From Serripes groenlandicus (lineage: Eukaryota > Mollusca > Bivalvia > Cardiida > Cardiidae), in assembly GCA_031761405.1 (NCBI GenBank), contig JASEVX010000010.1:10714741-10778740 (forward strand): 64,000 nt of DNA, written 5' to 3'. Made by a program: the position numbers and the translations under genes. The notes beneath the pieces were generated by a model. That model saw only the letters and a list, made by a program, of their open reading frames with translations. It was not told where the DNA came from and ran no database searches. Positions 32,664 through 44,239 of this stretch are shown here, in pieces (the stretch's first letter is position 1; every line of letters begins with the position of its first letter).

Positions 32664-33646
32664 TTTTTTTAGCTCACCTAAGCACGAAGGGCAAGGTGAG
32701 CTTTTGTGATCACTCACCGTCCGGCATAATTCATCGTCGTCGTCGTTGTCGGTGTCTGTTGACAATTTCCTACAAATGACTTTTACTACTAAACCAATTG
32801 ACATATTTCAAAGGAATGGTCCTTAGGTGGTCCTCTTTCAAAGTTGTTCAAAGAATTTAATTCCTCGTAGAACTTTGGTTGCTGTGGCATCAGAAAAGGG
32901 GAAAATTGCCAAATCTTAAAAAATCTTCTTGTCCAAAAGTACTGGCCCCCGATTTGAAAATTATTTAGCACAAATGTTCCTTGGGGTACACTTTACCAAG
33001 ATTGTTCAAATATTTCCGATCCGTTGAAAAACATGGCCGCCAGGGGGTGGAGTTTGTTTTCCTTATATGTGCATTGTTAAAACTTTAAAAATCTTCTTGT
33101 CTAAAAGTACTGGCCTGATTTAAAAATTATTTTGCACAAATGTTCCTTGGGGCACCCTTTACCAAGATTGTTCAAATATTTCCAATCCGTTGAAAAACAT
33201 GGCCGCCAGGGGGCGGAGCTTGTTTTCCTTATATGTGCATTGTTAAAACTTTAAAAATCTTCTTGTCCAAAGGTACTGGCCCGATTTGAAAATTATTTTG
33301 CAAAAATGTTCCTTGGGGGACCTTCTAACAAGATTGTTCAAATTAATCCGATCCATTGAAAAACTTGGCCGCCAGGGGCGGGGCTTTTTTTCCTAATATG
33401 TGCATTTTAATATCTTTAAAAATCTTCTTGTCCAAAAGCACCTGCCTGATTTAAAAATTATTTGACACAAATGTTCCTTGGGTGACTTTCTACCAAGGAT
33501 GTTCAAATAAACCCGATCCGTTGAAAAACATGGCCACCAGGGAGGGTTGCTTGTTTTCCTTATATGTATAGAGTATAAAACTTTGAAAACTATTGAAGTT
33601 CTTAATCAGGTGAGCGATATAGGGCCATCATGGCCCTCTTGTTTAT
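32664..33646 (+). mobile_element. Pearl-like element A (tandem core about 166 bp x 4)
   Basis: 5' end TTAGCTCACCTAAGCACGAA with a hairpin (AGCTCACC...GGTGAGCT). The core has four copies marked AAATCTTCTTGTCCAAAAG (about 32921, 33089, 33255, 33420). The 3' end is GGTGAGCGATATAGGGCCAT then GGCCCTCTTGTT. Fixed ends around a tandem core match pearl/HINE-type bivalve elements. No protein is encoded. Confidence 0.75.
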
Positions 33647-33694
33647 TTTTTCCTCCCTATCAGTCGAGCGTCTGTGCCGTACTCTGTGCTCTTG

Positions 33695-35150
33695 TTAGCT
33701 CGACTATTCGAAGAATATGAGAGCTTTACTACTCGCCCCGGCGTCGGCGTCGGGTTAAAGTTTTAGGGCAAGTTGGCATTTTCATTCATAAGTATTTGTG
33801 CTAGGGCTTTAATATTTGGAATATAATTACATCTAATACCTGTCTTCATATTGTATGCTGAAGATTCTGAGTGTGACCTTCTTTTTTGGGTAAAAAACAT
33901 GATTTTGGATGGTTAAAGTTTTAGGGCAAGTTGGAATTTTATTTTAATTTTTAATTTTTCTCAATAAGTATTTGTGCTACGGCTTTAATACTTGGAATTT
34001 AGTTTTATCTTATACCTTTCTTCAAATTGAATGCTGAAGATGCTGAGTGTGACCTTCTTTTTGGGGTAAAAAACCTGATTTTCGGTGGTTAAAGTTTTAG
34101 GGCAAGTTGGAATTTTTTTTTTTTTTTTTTTTCTCAATAAGTACTTATGCTAGGGCTTTTATATTTGGAACATAATTACATCTAGTACCTGTCTTCATAT
34201 TGTATGCTGAAGATTCTGAGTGTGACCTTCTTTTTGGGGTAAAAGACGTGATTTTGGGTGGTTAAAGTTTTAGGGCAAGTTGGCCTTTTCATTTAATTTT
34301 TTAATTTTTCTCAATAAGTATTTGTGCTACGCCTTTAATATTTGGAATGTAGTTACATCTTATACCTTTCTTTACATTGAATGCTGAAGATGCTGAGTGT
34401 GACCTTCTTTTTGGGGTAAAAAACATGATTTTGGGTGGTTAAAGTTTTAGGGCAAGTTGGCATTTTCATTTAATTTTTTAATTTTTCTCAATAAGTACTT
34501 GTGTTAGGGCTTTCATGTTTGGAATATAATTACATATACACGATGTAATACCTTTCTTCACATTGTATGTTGAAGATGCTGAGTGTGAATTTTTGGGAAT
34601 AAATAACATGATTTTTGTTTGATTTTAAGAATTTTAGATAAATTCATAATTTTTGGTTACATTCCTTTCTAATTGTGATCATTCATTTATCAAATATAAT
34701 TCTTCAACATATCAAACGGGTTTGGCATGATGTCAAACATTTGGTGAACCTTTTTTTAAGGTTTTGCTATTTTTGGACTCGGTCAGTTTTAACATTTGCG
34801 TTTAGCTCAACGTTAAAGTTTCATAATTCAAATCACTTCATACTTCACACATTTGTTAAGGACCATCGTACAATTAGGTTAGATAACTCCATTGTATCCT
34901 AAATATGGAGTAATGGCCCTTGAATTACTTAGAAAATTTTGCCACAATGTTTTCTAGTTTTTGTCATAGGTTATCCATTCAATTATGGAGATTTTCTATG
35001 TTTTGACAAAATATGTTCAAAGTCGTCTGCTGCAGAATTGTAATATGAGGGAAAGGGTTAATAGTACTTAAGTGCAATATAATGAAGTAGTGCTTTATGT
35101 GAATAAGCGGCATATAGTCGAGCGCACTGTCCTCCGACAGCTCTTGTTAT
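33695..35150 (+). mobile_element. Pearl-like element B (tandem core about 175 bp x 5)
   Basis: 5' end AGCTCGACTATTCGAAGAAT, GC-rich GGCGTCGGCGTCGG, then units starting GTTAAAGTTTTAGGGCAAG at 33754, 33912, 34088, 34261 and 34439. The 3' end is TAGTCGAGCGCACTGTCCTC then CGACAGCTCTTGTT. A CTGCAG palindrome half has inserted at 34925-35060. Confidence 0.75.
34925..35060 (+). repeat. CTGCAG-type repeat half inside pearl-like element B
   Basis: TTTTGTCATAGGTTATCCAT, TTCTATGTTTTGACAAAAT and TCGTCTGCTGCAGAATTG closely match 17395-17500, giving two copies of the same half-element 17 kb apart. Confidence 0.75.
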
Positions 35151-35172
35151 AATTTGTTTTTACTATTTGTAG

Positions 35173-35396
35173 GACGACATCAGCCCAACCAGGTATAATG
35201 TTTGCTAGACAGCATGCAGGAGATCAAGAGGTGGAAATGTCCGCTTTGAAGAAAGATGCTATACTTCCAGACAAGACTCCCAGACAGACTTCCACTTCCA
35301 GGACTGGAGCCACAACGTTTGTGGTACATATATGCGGAGATTGGACCACTAGAGTTAGAGTGCCTGTCCAAAACCATCAGTCCCAAAGCCCGCTAG
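35173..35396 (+). pseudogene. Transposase-like gene, last exon
   Basis: Acceptor TTTGTAG. AG from exon 5 plus G gives Arg, then TTSAQPGIMFARQHAGDQEV, MSALKKDAILPDK, a frameshift, PLPGLEPQRLWYIYAEIG, and ECLSKTISPKAR before TAG. The preceding intron (31130-35172) is swollen to 4 kb by nested repeats. Confidence 0.7.
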
Positions 35397-35799
35397 CAGG
35401 TCATTGAAAATCTCTAAAGTTCAAAAATGTTGAGGAAATTTAATATGGCACTTTCTTCCTCGCTCTGCAAATTACTGCATACTGTTGTTAATATGTTTTG
35501 TTCATTTTAATCTAGTCTTTACACTAGGCATTTCATTCTGTGTCAGATTTTTTGTCTGACATTTAAAGGTATAATATGCTGAGACCAATTCAACATGTAG
35601 CTTCAAAAATGAGTATATTGTAAATGAATAATTGCCATCATGCTTCAAAACTTGGGGTAAAGTGTACCATATGGGAAAGCAGCCAGATGTCTGGGAGGAG
35701 TGGGATATAGAGTACTGGACATAGAAACCAGGAAGCACGTCTTGTATAGATAAGCTGGCTAAAATAATATCTCAGAAATACTGTTAAAATTGCTTCAAC

Positions 35800-36555
35800 C
35801 CTTTCCCAGATACAACAAATCTGCAGTAGATTTTGTAAGAATGTAGGCAAATACACGAAAAAGCTCTTTAAATGTATGTATAATTAAAGAAAAGAGTTGA
35901 GAACATCGTTTTGTGCAATTTCTATTTTTGTCACTGCATGTGGGAAAGAAATTATTTAGAGAAAGAATACATTGTAAATGTTCATGTTTTCAACTGATTT
36001 TGAACAAATTATATGTATACATATATATAAATATATATATAAATTATTATTGGAATGTTAAACATTTTTAAGTGTCTAATGATTGCAAATAAGGTTGTGA
36101 GCCTTAACCCTTTTCCCTCACTGTCATACAACAGAGTTGAGAAACATAGTGACAAAAGGAGAAATTGCTCGTTTTGAGCAATTTCTGCTTTTTGTCACGG
36201 TGTTTTCAAAAGTCGTCTGCTGCAGAGGTGTCTGTATGTGGGAAATAAATAATTTGGAGAAAGAATACATTGTAAATGTTCATTTTTCAACTGATTTTGA
36301 ACAATGTTTATATATATGTATAAATTCAAATATTCATACAATGAATATTTCCCACATACAACAAATCTGCATCAGATGACTTTAAAAAACATACCCGAAC
36401 AAATTTGTAAACAACCTTTAAATGAAAGTACAATAATTGAATAGAGTTGAAAACATGGTGACAAACAGAGAAATTGCTCTTTTGTTGCCTTGTTCTCAAA
36501 AATCCGACTGTTGCAGAGGCGTCAGAAAGCATCTATATGAGGGAACGTGTTAAAA
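35800..36555. repeat. Cluster of three CTGCAG palindromic repeats
   Basis: Copies at about 35800-35950, 36108-36247 and 36340-36555. The middle one has a clean hairpin, GGAGAAATTGCTCG/TGAGCAATTTC. Around it, a sequence with GAGAAAGAATACATTGTAAATG occurs twice (35959 and 36258), showing a local duplication. Confidence 0.75.
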
Positions 36556-36910
36556 GTTAGGTTCATTTAATTTAACTGTGTCGGTTAAAATATTTAAAAC
36601 ACATTTTTCACTCTATAATGGTATTTAATCTTTTTAGTGTGTCTTACTAACCCTTTTCAACATACAACATATTTTGCAGAAGACTACATTATGACATACT
36701 TATGAGTCTATTGGTTTTTTTTTTCTTTTGACTTTTCAAGTATTGATTCATTATATTATATGTTCTTTCACATGTTCATCTGAAAAAACACCTGGGATGT
36801 TTAAAGAATAAATCATTAAATGTAAATTTATGAAATATTTGAGTTTCAGTCACTATTTAAAAAGATATTAATTTAATGAAAACAAGGTCTTACAGGTCCA
36901 AAATCACTTT

Positions 36911-37364
36911 TTAACTCGCCTATTCAAAGAAATAGGGGAGCTTATATAGTCATCCCGGTGTTGGTGTTGCCAGCTTGGTCAAACCTTTGCTTCAAGGCCT
37001 TTTCTCAGACACTGTGTATATTGTTGCTTTGAAACTTCACACACTTATTCAGGGTCATTAGTTGACCTTGTATGTCAAGTCCCATAAGTCTGGAATGGAT
37101 TATGACTGAATTGTGCCCTTTCTTGGACTTAGAAATTTGGTCAAACCTTTGCGTGCAAGACCTTTTCTCAGACACTGTGTAAGCTGTTGCTTTGAAACTT
37201 CACACACTTATTCAGGGTCATTATATGACCCTGTATGTCAAGTCCCAAAACTCTGGAATATTGAAAAGGTGTATTATCTTGCAATAGGCGATACCTAATG
37301 CTGTAACTTTTCTGAAGTAGGCCCTGATAGGCAAGCTATATTTTCCTCCGACAACTCTTGTTTT
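36911..37364 (+). mobile_element. Pearl-like element C (related to B)
   Basis: 5' end TTAACTCGCCTATTCAAAGA. Two copies of a block with TTTTCTCAGACACTGTGTA and ACTTCACACACTTATTCAGG. The 3' end is TTTTCCTCCGACAACTCTTG. The ends match element B with substitutions; the core is different. Confidence 0.7.
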
Positions 37365-38370
37365 GGATTGTAGACATGTTGTTTACCATAAAAAATATGC
37401 ATAGCTCAATTTCAACCAGATACCGCATTTGGGCGAATTTTGTCAGGACAAGTCACAGTTATGCCCTGATGTTGTCAAAGTTATATCTTGCTGATTTGAT
37501 GTGTTTATCATCATGAATAAGTCAATTGTGATATATAACTGAAATATAATGTTGAAAACAATTGTAAAACAAAATTCAGATATATTATGTAGAAAACTTA
37601 TCTAAAATGTTTTCATGATTCATAGATATTTATATTCATAGAAATTCAATAAATAAACAAACAATTCAGTTTATTTGGCACAATAACGAATTAATGATTT
37701 CAAATTTCAACACTAACGGATGGTGTTGTGGTATGAAGGGCGAGTTCCCTGGTTACAATAATTATACTAGAGGTGACACATGTATACAAGGTCCATACCT
37801 TACCAGAGACCTAAATAGATATAGATGTCTCTGACCTTACTTAAATTTTCAGTTCAATGGAATTTAGAAGTTAACTGCTTTTGATGTGAGCTTGTAATTA
37901 TTAACTTAAACCCCTAAATCTTTTTTCTCCTAAAGATGGCATTTGAATTAAGGAAGTAAATGCATTTTCCTAATTAAAATGTGTAAAAAATGACTCATTT
38001 TCTTACTTTGTTTTTATGAATGTGATTAAATGAAAAAAGGCTTTTTTTGTCATTCCTTTATTATATGAACACATATATATGTGAAATTTCAACATATTAA
38101 CATATTAAGAAAATAACAACTAAAAACTACTAGGAAACATTCTGTTCTGTTCTCGACTTTGAAACAAAAAAACTGCCATTAATAATAGAGTTTGGCGATG
38201 TTAGACCTCCCCCCATACATTTGTGACAACTCTGTGGCGGACAACAAAATATGGAAATTCTATGTAAATGAAAGCAATCATTAATTAGAGTTTTGAAAAA
38301 AATCTTGCAAAAATACATGTACTAAGTTGCCTTTTTTGACACTGGAGCAATGTTTTTTAAGTCCACTTTA
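37365..38370. other. Interior of the large element, no gene seen
   Basis: AT-rich. The only notable feature is 37804-37833, which starts CAGAGACCTAAATA and ends GTCTCTG, resembling the tips of the large element's TIRs. Confidence 0.4.
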
Positions 38371-38379
38371 TATGGAAAT

Positions 38380-39060
38380 GGATGAGTCTGAGACAGTTTA
38401 TAGTGTTCATCCAGTCTGAAAGTTTATAGTGTTATGGGTGACCCCATCAGACAGAAATGATAGTTAAATCATTTTCCCACAAACAGCTTAAGCCTTATAG
38501 TATTATGTCACCCCAGTCTGACACACACAGTTTATAGTGTTATGTCACCCAGTCTGACACAGTTTATAGTGTTATGTCACCCCAGGCTGAGACAGTTTAT
38601 AGTGTTATGTCACCACAGTCTGAGATAGTGTTATGTCACCCAGTCTGAGACGGCTTAAAGTGTTATGTCACCCAGTCTGAGACAGTGTATAGTGTTATGT
38701 CACCCAGTCTGAGACAGCTTAAAGTGTTATGTCACCCCAGTCTGAGACAGTTTATAGTGTTATGTCACCCAGTCTGAGACAGCTTATAGTGTTATGTCAC
38801 CCAAGTCTGACACAGTTTATAGTGTTATGTCACCCCAGTCTGAGACAGCTTATAGTTTTCTGTCACCCAGTCTGAGACAGTTTATAGTGTTATGTCACCC
38901 AGTCTGAGACAGTTTATAGTGTTATGTCACCCCAGTCTGACACATGTTATGTCACCCAGTCTGAGACAGTTTATAGTGTTATGTCACCCAGTCTGAGACA
39001 GTTTATAGTGTTATGTCACCCCAGTCTGACACAGTTTATAGTGTTATGTCTGACCCCATA
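38380..39060 (+). repeat. Minisatellite, 32-33-bp unit, about 20 copies
   Basis: Unit AGTTTATAGTGTTATGTCAC plus CCAGTCTGAGAC, with length variants of one C and some shortened units. The array is bracketed by copies of a 45-bp segment (ATCAGACAGAAATGATAGTT at 38448; ATAAGACAGAAATAATAGTT at 39058). Confidence 0.9.
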
Positions 39061-39690
39061 AGACAGAAATAATAGTTAAATCATTTTCCCACAAACAGCA
39101 GATCTGAAGCAGACAACTTTGAAAAAATCTAGGCAAACTTTTGAACGTTTCTAAAAGTATCATAAACTGACCAGAGATGAAAACATTTGTGACAAAAGGA
39201 GAAATTGCTTGTTTAAAGACATTTCTCGTCTTGTCACAATGATTTCAAATTTCATCTGCTGCAGAGACATCAGAATGCGCCGGTATGGCGAAAACCTGAA
39301 AAAATCTCCATAAAAGATAGCTTAACTTAATTGTTGAAAGGGTTAAGGTTACATATCTGTTAGTCATTGTGCTAGTATTGTTTTGAGATATCATGAACAA
39401 AACCTGTCAAGGCATAAAGAAGTTTTATTTTTTTATAAAATACTATTACAACCCCATCCGACAGAAATAATAGTTTAAATGATCTGCAGCAGACAACTTT
39501 GAAAGCTTCTACAAGTATCATAAACTGACCAAAGATGAAAACATTTGTGACAAAAGGAGAAATTGATTGTTTGAAGTCATTTCTTGTCATGCCACAATGA
39601 TTTCAAATTTCACCTGCTGCAGAGGCAACAGGCCTGTATGGCGAAAATCTGAAAAATCTCCATAAAAGATAGCTTAATTTTTAAATGGTG
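39050..39690. repeat. Two direct copies of a segment carrying a CTGCAG palindrome
   Basis: 39053-39330 and 39448-39680 share ACAGAAATAATAGTT, TATCATAAACTGACC, GACAAAAGGAGAAATTG and CTCCATAAAAGATAGCTTAA, so this block was tandemly duplicated after the palindrome inserted. Confidence 0.75.
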
Positions 39691-39699
39691 TTGAAAATG

Positions 39700-40510
39700 C
39701 TCATCTCACATACAGGATCAATTTTAGGCATCTGCTGCAAATTACCTTTGAAAACTTTGAAAATAAAGAAATTGCTCAGTCTCCTTTTCCAAATTGTTCC
39801 TTATAGTCTTTGATCAGATTATACTATAACCTTAATACTTTAATTAGCAATTCTCAGACACCTCTGAAACAGACAATTTGGGAACATTATGGCAAAAAGA
39901 AAAATACACCTCTTTTAACCCTTTCCCCCATACGACAATTCTACAGAAGACTAATGTTTGTCAAAAAATGGAAAATCTCTATAATTGAATGGATAACCTT
40001 AAAAGTGGAAAACATTGTGGCAAAGGAGTAATTGCTCGTTTTGAGCAATTTCTTCTTTTGTCACTATGTATTCAAAAAGCTGTCTGCTGCAGAGGCATCA
40101 TAAAGCGTCTATATGAGGGAAAGGGTTACAGTAAGCTTATCCTTACATAAATGCATCATTTGTTGAGCTATTCTCACAAACAAGTATTTGTCCCAAATAT
40201 TCTTCGTAGAAAATAAATTATTTTGGCACAAAAGTTCTTGAGTGTTGAAATGATTCCGACATGACGAAAAACAAACCTCTACCAAGATCATGATCAAATC
40301 ATTTCAATCAATTATTTCAATCAGTAAATAACATATATATTTTAACACAATAATATGATTATATGCCAGAGTAAACCCTGAATAATATTTACCCTTTCCC
40401 CCATAAAGATGCTTTCTGACGCCTCTGCAGTAGATGGTATTTCGAAAACATTGCGACAAAAGAAGAAATTTATCAAAAAGTCAATTTCTCCTTTTGTCAC
40501 TATTTTTGCA
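39700..40510. repeat. Further CTGCAG palindromic repeats
   Basis: Degraded copies at about 39700-39800 and 40390-40505, and a well-preserved one at 39915-40128 with hairpin GTAATTGCTCG/TGAGCAATTTC and TGTCTGCTGCAGAGGCATCA. Confidence 0.7.
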
Positions 40511-40511
40511 A

Positions 40512-41368
40512 CTATTCAATTATTATACTTTCAATCAAAGGGATTTCCAAAATTTGTTCAGAACTGACAGACTGATTTCTACAATTTTTGCAACAATCTT
40601 CTTTATTACCTTCAAACAATACATCTTCAAAACCAAAATATTGAACTAAATATAGGCGCAGACATGTATCATTGTTTCTACAGTACTTAACCATTTCTGT
40701 TGTCATTCCTTTCCGGTTTGATGCCAAGTCACTGTTATTGAAAAACATGACTGCCGTTGCCTGCTGTCCAACTCGGCCTGCTCTACCTACTTCCTTCAAG
40801 TAATTATCTTAACTCACAGGTCGCATATGCAGAACCTTTTCAACTGAAGGGGCATTAAGTCCCATTCAAAATGCGACAGTAGCCAGAATAAGGCATGTGG
40901 TTGGATTTTTTCTGGAAACAGCACTTATTATGTATTTTTTCATGTCCGATGTATAGTCTGTGTGAAATTGCGCAAACACTCTATTTTCAGGAATTTCTTC
41001 CTTCCCATTGTATTGTAAGTTTTTTAAAGTCTTTGATAAATACTGGTAACAGTATCCCAGGGCTTCTAAATTCTCCATGTACGCAATTGTTAATGGAAAC
41101 TTGTCCAGTTCATTTTTTAATTGTTCGGCTAAAGGAATCGTATCTTTCTAATTTCCTAATATTGGGAGGTCTAACCACTATATCAATATATATGTTGGGT
41201 CTGTCAGGGTTGACTGCAATCACTTTGTGATCCTGGTACATCAATGACTTTGCTGAATCCTCTATAGTGTTAGGCTTGGTTGTTGCTGTCATAGCTAAAT
41301 GTGCTATATGTGGATGGAGACATGTCAATTCTCCAAGGCGTTGGAATTTTGGTCGAAATTCCTGTTCC
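40512..41368 (-). pseudogene. RecQ-like helicase, last exon (motifs III-VI, Cys cluster)
   Basis: Begins EQEFRPKFQRLGELTC after a TTTGTAG acceptor. Carries LAMTATTKPN, a one-base frameshift near 41133 (frame resumes LAEQLKNELDKFPL), TGA at 40866, TAA at 40809, then LKEVGRAGRVGQQATAV and the cysteine cluster, ending at TAG 40512-40514. Confidence 0.85.
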
Positions 41369-41394
41369 CTACAAAGTTAAAATGATAATAACAA

Positions 41395-41518
41395 CATTTT
41401 GCAATTTCTCCTTTTGCAACAATGTTTACAGTTTACACCTTCATTTACAGAGTGTTTATACATTTCTGCCTAGATGTTTTCCAAGTCTGCTGCAGATTTG
41501 ATGTATCTGGGAAAGGTT
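41395..41518. repeat. CTGCAG-type repeat fragment upstream of the last helicase exon
   Basis: Contains GCAATTTCTCCTTTTGCAAC and AAGTCTGCTGCAGATTTGA; half-element in the helicase intron. Confidence 0.6.
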
Positions 41519-42258
41519 AAAACCCAAGGTTCTCTTCCTTGAAATTTAAAAGGTGTTTGTATGCAGATTAATTTGAACAATCTAAGATGAATCCCTAAGA
41601 TGAAATTTGTGGCAAAAGGAGATATTGCCATATGTGAAATTGCTTATAACATGCATATTCTCCTTCTGCCACAATATTTTCAACTCTATAATAAGTATTT
41701 GTTAATTATTATATTTACTTACATTAATAGAGATATTCCATCTTCCTAAGAGATACTTTAGGAAACATTGACATTTTTTCCTAGTTCATGACGCATGCAC
41801 TGTAACTTTTCATGCACAAAAAAGGGCCATAATTTTTGTGCATTTTATATAGATAGGTTTTTCTAAGAAAGGAATGAAGATATTTTCCTCATCTTACAAC
41901 TTTTTTTAATTTGGTGAACATAACAAAATAAATAAAGGCACTGGAGTGCAAATTATCTCATCAACATCTATTTTTGCTATTTCTTTTTCAAGGGTGCAAC
42001 ACTCCATTTGAATTAGTTCAATCTCTCTGATTGAAGACAATTAATGAGATGTTTTGTAAATCTAACAACTGAACCATTTGGTGGTAAAACAAACAAATTT
42101 CAAGGCATTATACGCCCATTTTGTGTGATAGCCTGAATACTTATAACGAAATAATTATTATGAAAGATAGAAGATCCAGCAAAATATTTCTGAAGTAAGC
42201 TGTTTTGTATGTCTATAATTATTATTTAGGATATATGACTAACTAAAAGTAATCTTAC

Positions 42259-42451
42259 CATTCTTGAATCATATGAACCTCATCAATCACGATTCCACAT
42301 AGATGTTCCTGATACACCTTTGAACGTATCAACCTTGCAATGGCCTTACTCTGAAAGAGACACTCTGGGTGGGTGTAGATAATATCATTATGTCCATTCA
42401 TCAATTCCTTCATGGTTACTTCTTTAGGGATCACAACCTTTTCTTCCATTC
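42259..42451 (-). pseudogene. RecQ-like helicase, exon 4 (DEVH box)
   Basis: Acceptor ATTTCAG. Encodes MEEKVVIPKEVTMKELMNG, NDIIYTHPECLFQSKAIARL and CGIVIDEVHMIQEW. The Trp codon is split by the donor GTAAGA. No stop or frameshift. Confidence 0.88.
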
Positions 42452-42832
42452 CTGAAATATTTTGAGTTAAAATGGTTGGATTTATTTGCTTGTCTATTTT
42501 GAAAACGTTATGTATCAAATAGCAAATATCTAAGCCAATTTTCAAGAAACAATAATTACAATTATTCAATTAGGATTGAAAGTGGTCCCTTTGATGGAAG
42601 GCATGTGAGTCAAGTTTCAAGGCAGTATCTTAAACGCTCTTAAATGTGGAATAAATGTTGAGCTCCTAAATATAGGTCTTAAATTTGCATTAACTTGTTA
42701 ACTAGTATGATGATGACAAACATTTCTGGACTCTTTCTACAACCATATATAATTATATTCATCTTTCCTGAAACATGGCAAATTATATTGAGCTAAATAT
42801 AAAAGGAAGAAAGAGAATTAAAGTCAGTTTAC

Positions 42833-42939
42833 CATCAGTGCAATTCTCTTCCATGTCATCTTCTTCCTCATAATCATATGTAGTTCCACCAGATCCAGTA
42901 TAATTCACATAACATGCCATAATCCCCTTTGAGCGGAAC
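42833..42939 (-). pseudogene. RecQ-like helicase, exon 3
   Basis: Encodes SKGIMACYVNYTGSGGTTYD followed by an acidic EEEDDMEENCTD stretch. Donor GTAAAC. The acceptor is uncertain: TAG before 42939 leaves a one-base phase error, while an AAAG/GGG site a few codons in would keep phase. Confidence 0.65.
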
Positions 42940-43329
42940 CTAGGAACATAAAAGTTAAAAACAAAGGGTAAAACTTTAAATATTTAAAAAAAAATACCAA
43001 TAAAACACCACTTGATCATGTTTTTTATCAGTCTTCAGTAAAACTATACGTAATTACAGCTTTATTTATTTGTAACTTCAATGTCAGAGTTCAAGCAGGT
43101 CTATGTTTTAAGATGTAAAACAGTGAATATGAAATCCTACTGGTATACTTTCATAATTGTTATAGTTCAATAAAAATACTGGAACCCAATGTTTAAAACT
43201 TTAAAATAAACAGTTAACTGCATTTTCCATATAAACCTAAATACAAAGTAACGGAGCACAAGGACTTTAATTTCATAAAAACAATAATTTTTATTACAAT
43301 TTCAATTATCTGGTTGGTAAATAAAGCAG

Positions 43330-43622
43330 CTGAGCCCCGGTAGCTCTGTTGATAGCGATGCTGGCTGTCAATCCAAGGATTGTGAGTTTGAGACCCAGCT
43401 CAGCCAACATTTGTTCCGACGTTTGACAAAGTTCACTGTGACAAGCATGATTTGTATTTCACCATGGGCTAAGAGTTTATGTGAAAAAGCAGCCAGTTGC
43501 TCAGAAAGTATGTTGTGTGGAGAACTGGTGTGACAAAGCCATAAAACACATGAGAAGGTGACCTGGTTGCCATGATATGACTGAAAATTTGTTGAAAACG
43601 ACATTGACGTTTAACCCAAAAC
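43330..43622 (+). mobile_element. Near-complete tRNA-derived SINE
   Basis: The tRNA-like head has an A box (GGTAGCTCTGTTGATAGCG) and B box (GGATTGTGAGTTTGAGACCC). A central domain (GACGTTTGACAAAGTTCACTG) follows, then a body ending ATGATATGACTGAAAATTTG and a tail ACGTTTAACCCAAAAC. The tail resembles a partner-LINE 3' end (GGCGTTAAACCC type). It lies in intron 2 of the RecQ pseudogene and is the best local copy for reading the broken SINEs elsewhere. Confidence 0.85.
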
Positions 43623-43649
43623 ATTCAATGATAAATAAATCGCAATTAC

Positions 43650-43715
43650 CTGCTCTTCCATAATGGCATTTATTGGTGCAACTACAATAACTATCATGGA
43701 TTTTCCAAATTTATC
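43650..43715 (-). pseudogene. RecQ-like helicase, exon 2 (motif Ia)
   Basis: 66 bp with TTTTTCAG acceptor and GTAATT donor. Encodes DKFGKSMIVIVVAPINA then IMEEQ, in phase with exon 1. Confidence 0.85.
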
Positions 43716-43744
43716 CTGAAAAAAATACAATAAATATTGATGGA

Positions 43745-43857
43745 CGATTTGTTATGCCTCTGCAGAAGACGACTAAAATTGAAAGGAGAATTTTCTCCCT
43801 TTGCATAGCTGTTTTCAAAGTTGTCTGCTGCAGATTTGTTATAGTGGGAAAGGGTTA
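43745..43857. repeat. CTGCAG-type repeat, short copy in helicase intron 1
   Basis: TTATGCCTCTGCAGAAGACGA and TTGTCTGCTGCAGATTTGTT flank a shortened GGAGAATTTTCTCC hairpin. Confidence 0.7.
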
Positions 43858-44067
43858 AAAAACTATAATATAAAATCTGGATTTTATTTCAGCTAAAGTA
43901 TTACTTGAATCAGGACTGTGTATTAGTTGTCCCTGTGTCAGTAGTGTGACTTGAACAGTCAAGCCCATCAGCAGGTTCGAATCCCATCAGGATGATCCAT
44001 TTCATGGGAGGAGAGATCAGAGAGGGATGGGAGAAGTGAAAAGGAGCGATCAGATATATAGAAAGAG

Positions 44068-44077
44068 AGAGGAAGAG

Positions 44078-44124
<47 letters not shown>

Positions 44125-44130
44125 TGAGAG
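44068..44130. repeat. GA-rich microsatellite
   Basis: An almost pure (GA)n run with flanking GA-rich sequence, in intron 1 of the helicase pseudogene. Confidence 0.9.
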
Positions 44131-44239
44131 AGATAACAGATAGTGCAAAAAGATGAGAAAGACATGGATGGAAAAAAAAATACAGATGAGATAAAATTTA
44201 AATAAAATAAAAATGTATGAAGTTTATTTAACCACTTAC

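Larger units (their letters stand above)
26877..35396 (+). pseudogene. Transposase-like gene (DNCxGQNK family), six exons, decayed
   Basis: Spliced through six exons, this gives one protein of a multicopy family I recognise from uncharacterised invertebrate proteins. In order: an acidic N-terminus; a short Cys motif (GCTQC); an LPLPG/LLPS segment; MKPATDLC; an EEEEKIQ helix; YFKTPRKCQCFGVCC; YLVDEKFHTVGKGANSV; MDNCSGQNK; EAGHTKFSLDWHFGLWK; FFKPLPKLLSYHHF; then a C-terminal PLPGLEPQRLWYIY-type tail ending at TAG 35394-35396. The conserved acidic residues suit an RNase H-fold DDE/D transposase, which is inference. Five introns have GT-AG ends in the right phase. Breaks: frameshifts near 27010, within 27375-27490 and in exon 5; TGA at 27154; an in-frame TAA in exon 2. 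Exons 3 and 4 are clean. Its start faces the left TIR, consistent with the element's own transposase. Confidence 0.75.
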
